A stretch of DNA of 64,000 nt, taken from Nematostella vectensis (taxonomy: Eukaryota; Cnidaria; Anthozoa; Actiniaria; Edwardsiidae). Made by a program: the position numbers and the translations under genes. How positions within the stretch are numbered: the stretch's first letter is position 1; each line of letters opens with the position of its first letter. Shown here piece after piece: positions 63,097 through 64,000 of this stretch. The notes below the pieces were generated by a model. That model was not told the DNA's origin. It did not search any database and worked only from the letters and a program-made list of their open reading frames with translations. The DNA lies in contig NC_064046.1 of assembly GCF_932526225.1 (NCBI RefSeq), forward strand, positions 12,941,208-13,005,207, in the 5' to 3' direction.

Positions 63097-63810
63097 ATGA
63101 AGAAACAGCAAAAGAGCTCAAAGAGGAAGGCAAGCCATCAAGCATTGGGAAAAAGGAGCTCAGCTTACTTGAAAAAGTTGACAATTGCGGTCCTCGGAGA
63201 GGGACGTGTGGGCAAATCATCGCTCATTCGAGGATTCTGTGGCGAGGGGTTTCAAGAGGAGTACGTTCCTACGATTGAGGAATTTGTCTCTAAGCATTTA
63301 CTTTACAACGATCGTACCTATCAACTAGACATTATCGACACTTGCGGATCTGAAAACTTCCCCGCAATCCGTCGTGTTGACATAGCTAAAGCGGACGCTA
63401 TTATTTTGGTTTATTCCATTGACAATCCCCGCTCATTTGAGCAGCTTCAGCAATACAGGGAGGAAATAATCGCGGAAAAAGGAAACTCGGTACCTGTTCT
63501 AGTTGTTGCGAACAAGTCGGACTTATCACTTGATGGTGATGGACACTCTCTCACGATCACCGATCGCTTAGGGTGCAGGGTTAACACGCGGGATGTGGTG
63601 CTAAAAAGATGGAAGTATCTTTGGTCTATCACCTCGTGTAAGATGAATTGGGGAGTGCAGGAGCCATTTCATGGTATACTAGACGAGATTCAACGCAAGA
63701 AACTCGAGAACAATAATAATAATAATTCGCCAACAATGCAGCGAAAAACATCGTGGCTCAACAGGAACTTGTCTCTGTCCTTGAGAAGAACTCGCTCAGC
63801 AAGAACATAG
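63097..63810 (+). CDS. RasD/Ras-dva-like small GTPase (single exon, 237 aa)
   Basis: A Ras-superfamily switch protein. Residues 1-27 form a Lys/Ser-rich extension (KKQQKSSKRKAS). The G domain follows: P-loop GEGRVGKSS (34-42), effector segment EEYVPTIEEF with the switch I threonine (59), G3 DTCGSENFPAIRR (81-93), G4 NKSD (139-142), G5 SCK (180-182). The FPAxRR wording after DxxG is typical of RasD/Dexras and Ras-dva rather than classical Ras. The residue at the Ras Gln61 position is Ser, so GTP hydrolysis may be slow. The C-terminus has six Asn from an (AAT)n run and a basic stretch ending RRTRSART with no CAAX box, so prenylation is not expected. The ATG at 63097 is the first in frame. It is intronless, unlike its neighbours. 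Confidence 0.88.
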   Translation: MKKQQKSSKRKASHQALGKRSSAYLKKLTIAVLGEGRVGKSSLIRGFCGEGFQEEYVPTIEEFVSKHLLYNDRTYQLDIIDTCGSENFPAIRRVDIAKADAIILVYSIDNPRSFEQLQQYREEIIAEKGNSVPVLVVANKSDLSLDGDGHSLTITDRLGCRVNTRDVVLKRWKYLWSITSCKMNWGVQEPFHGILDEIQRKKLENNNNNNSPTMQRKTSWLNRNLSLSLRRTRSART

Positions 63811-63947
63811 ACAAGCAATATTGCTAACTCGTAGAGCCCTGCATCGTAAACTCCCGTTATCTCAAATCAAGGAGCTTAAGATATTGGACCTAAATCATGT
63901 ACAGTTATTTATTAAGCTTTTGTGCGCCTTTGATATTACATCAATTA

Positions 63948-63953
63948 AATAAA
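63948..63953 (+). terminator. Polyadenylation signal of the GTPase gene
   Basis: AATAAA about 140 nt after the stop codon, inside aattaaataaaac. Confidence 0.65.
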
Positions 63954-64000
63954 ACAAACGATAGTTTAACATTGTTTCTATATTGTTGACACCGCTGCCC

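Overview
The window is animal (eukaryotic) genomic DNA. It holds intron-rich genes with GT-AG junctions, polyadenylation signals, a TATA promoter, fold-back and terminal-inverted-repeat (TIR) elements, microsatellites and many minisatellites. There are no bacterial operons or Shine-Dalgarno starts. Gene content, intron density and repeat style suggest a cnidarian, most likely a sea anemone of the Nematostella type; the species is an inference.

All four real genes are on the + strand. (1) 1864-7416: the last seven coding exons of mitochondrial aspartate aminotransferase (GOT2); earlier exons lie left of the window. (2) 10929-16109: a complete nine-exon SLC22-family organic ion transporter (528 aa). 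(3) 27876-57462: a nearly 30-kb SOWAH (sosondowah ankyrin-repeat) gene, assembled here as 19 exons and 475 aa, plus a possible alternative terminal exon. (4) 63097-63810: a single-exon RasD/Ras-dva-like small GTPase behind a TATA box. A broken OB-fold/zinc-ribbon (RPA-like) gene lies on the - strand at 24116-25058. A LINE reverse-transcriptase fragment with a 0.7-kb tetranucleotide tail sits in a SOWAH intron. The genes are unrelated in function and do not form a pathway.

Two observations stand out. First, the ankyrin region of SOWAH is split into tiny exons: one of 12 nt and four of exactly 3 nt (GGT, TAT, CAT, GGG). Each 3-nt exon sits between AG and GTAAGT, and together they supply the Gly-Tyr and His-Gly residues that the neighbouring ankyrin exons lack. 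Second, many of the tandem arrays are built across exon boundaries. Units contain the end or start of a real exon plus its splice site, so a real junction is followed or preceded by decoy copies (SLC22 exons 5, 6 and 9; SOWAH exons 3, 11, 17, 18 and 19). The extreme case is a 33-bp unit repeated 54 times from the SOWAH exon 3 donor.

Other notable structure includes a 56-bp satellite with a 784-bp (14-unit) higher-order period inside a SOWAH intron, a 35-copy 52-bp array carrying an AP-1-like site per unit, and a Harbinger-like element whose TAA target site lies inside a GOT2 splice donor. The remaining intergenic and intronic DNA (about 16.7-24 kb, 39-42 kb, 48-50.7 kb, 57.5-62.8 kb) holds dispersed repeats and no supportable gene.
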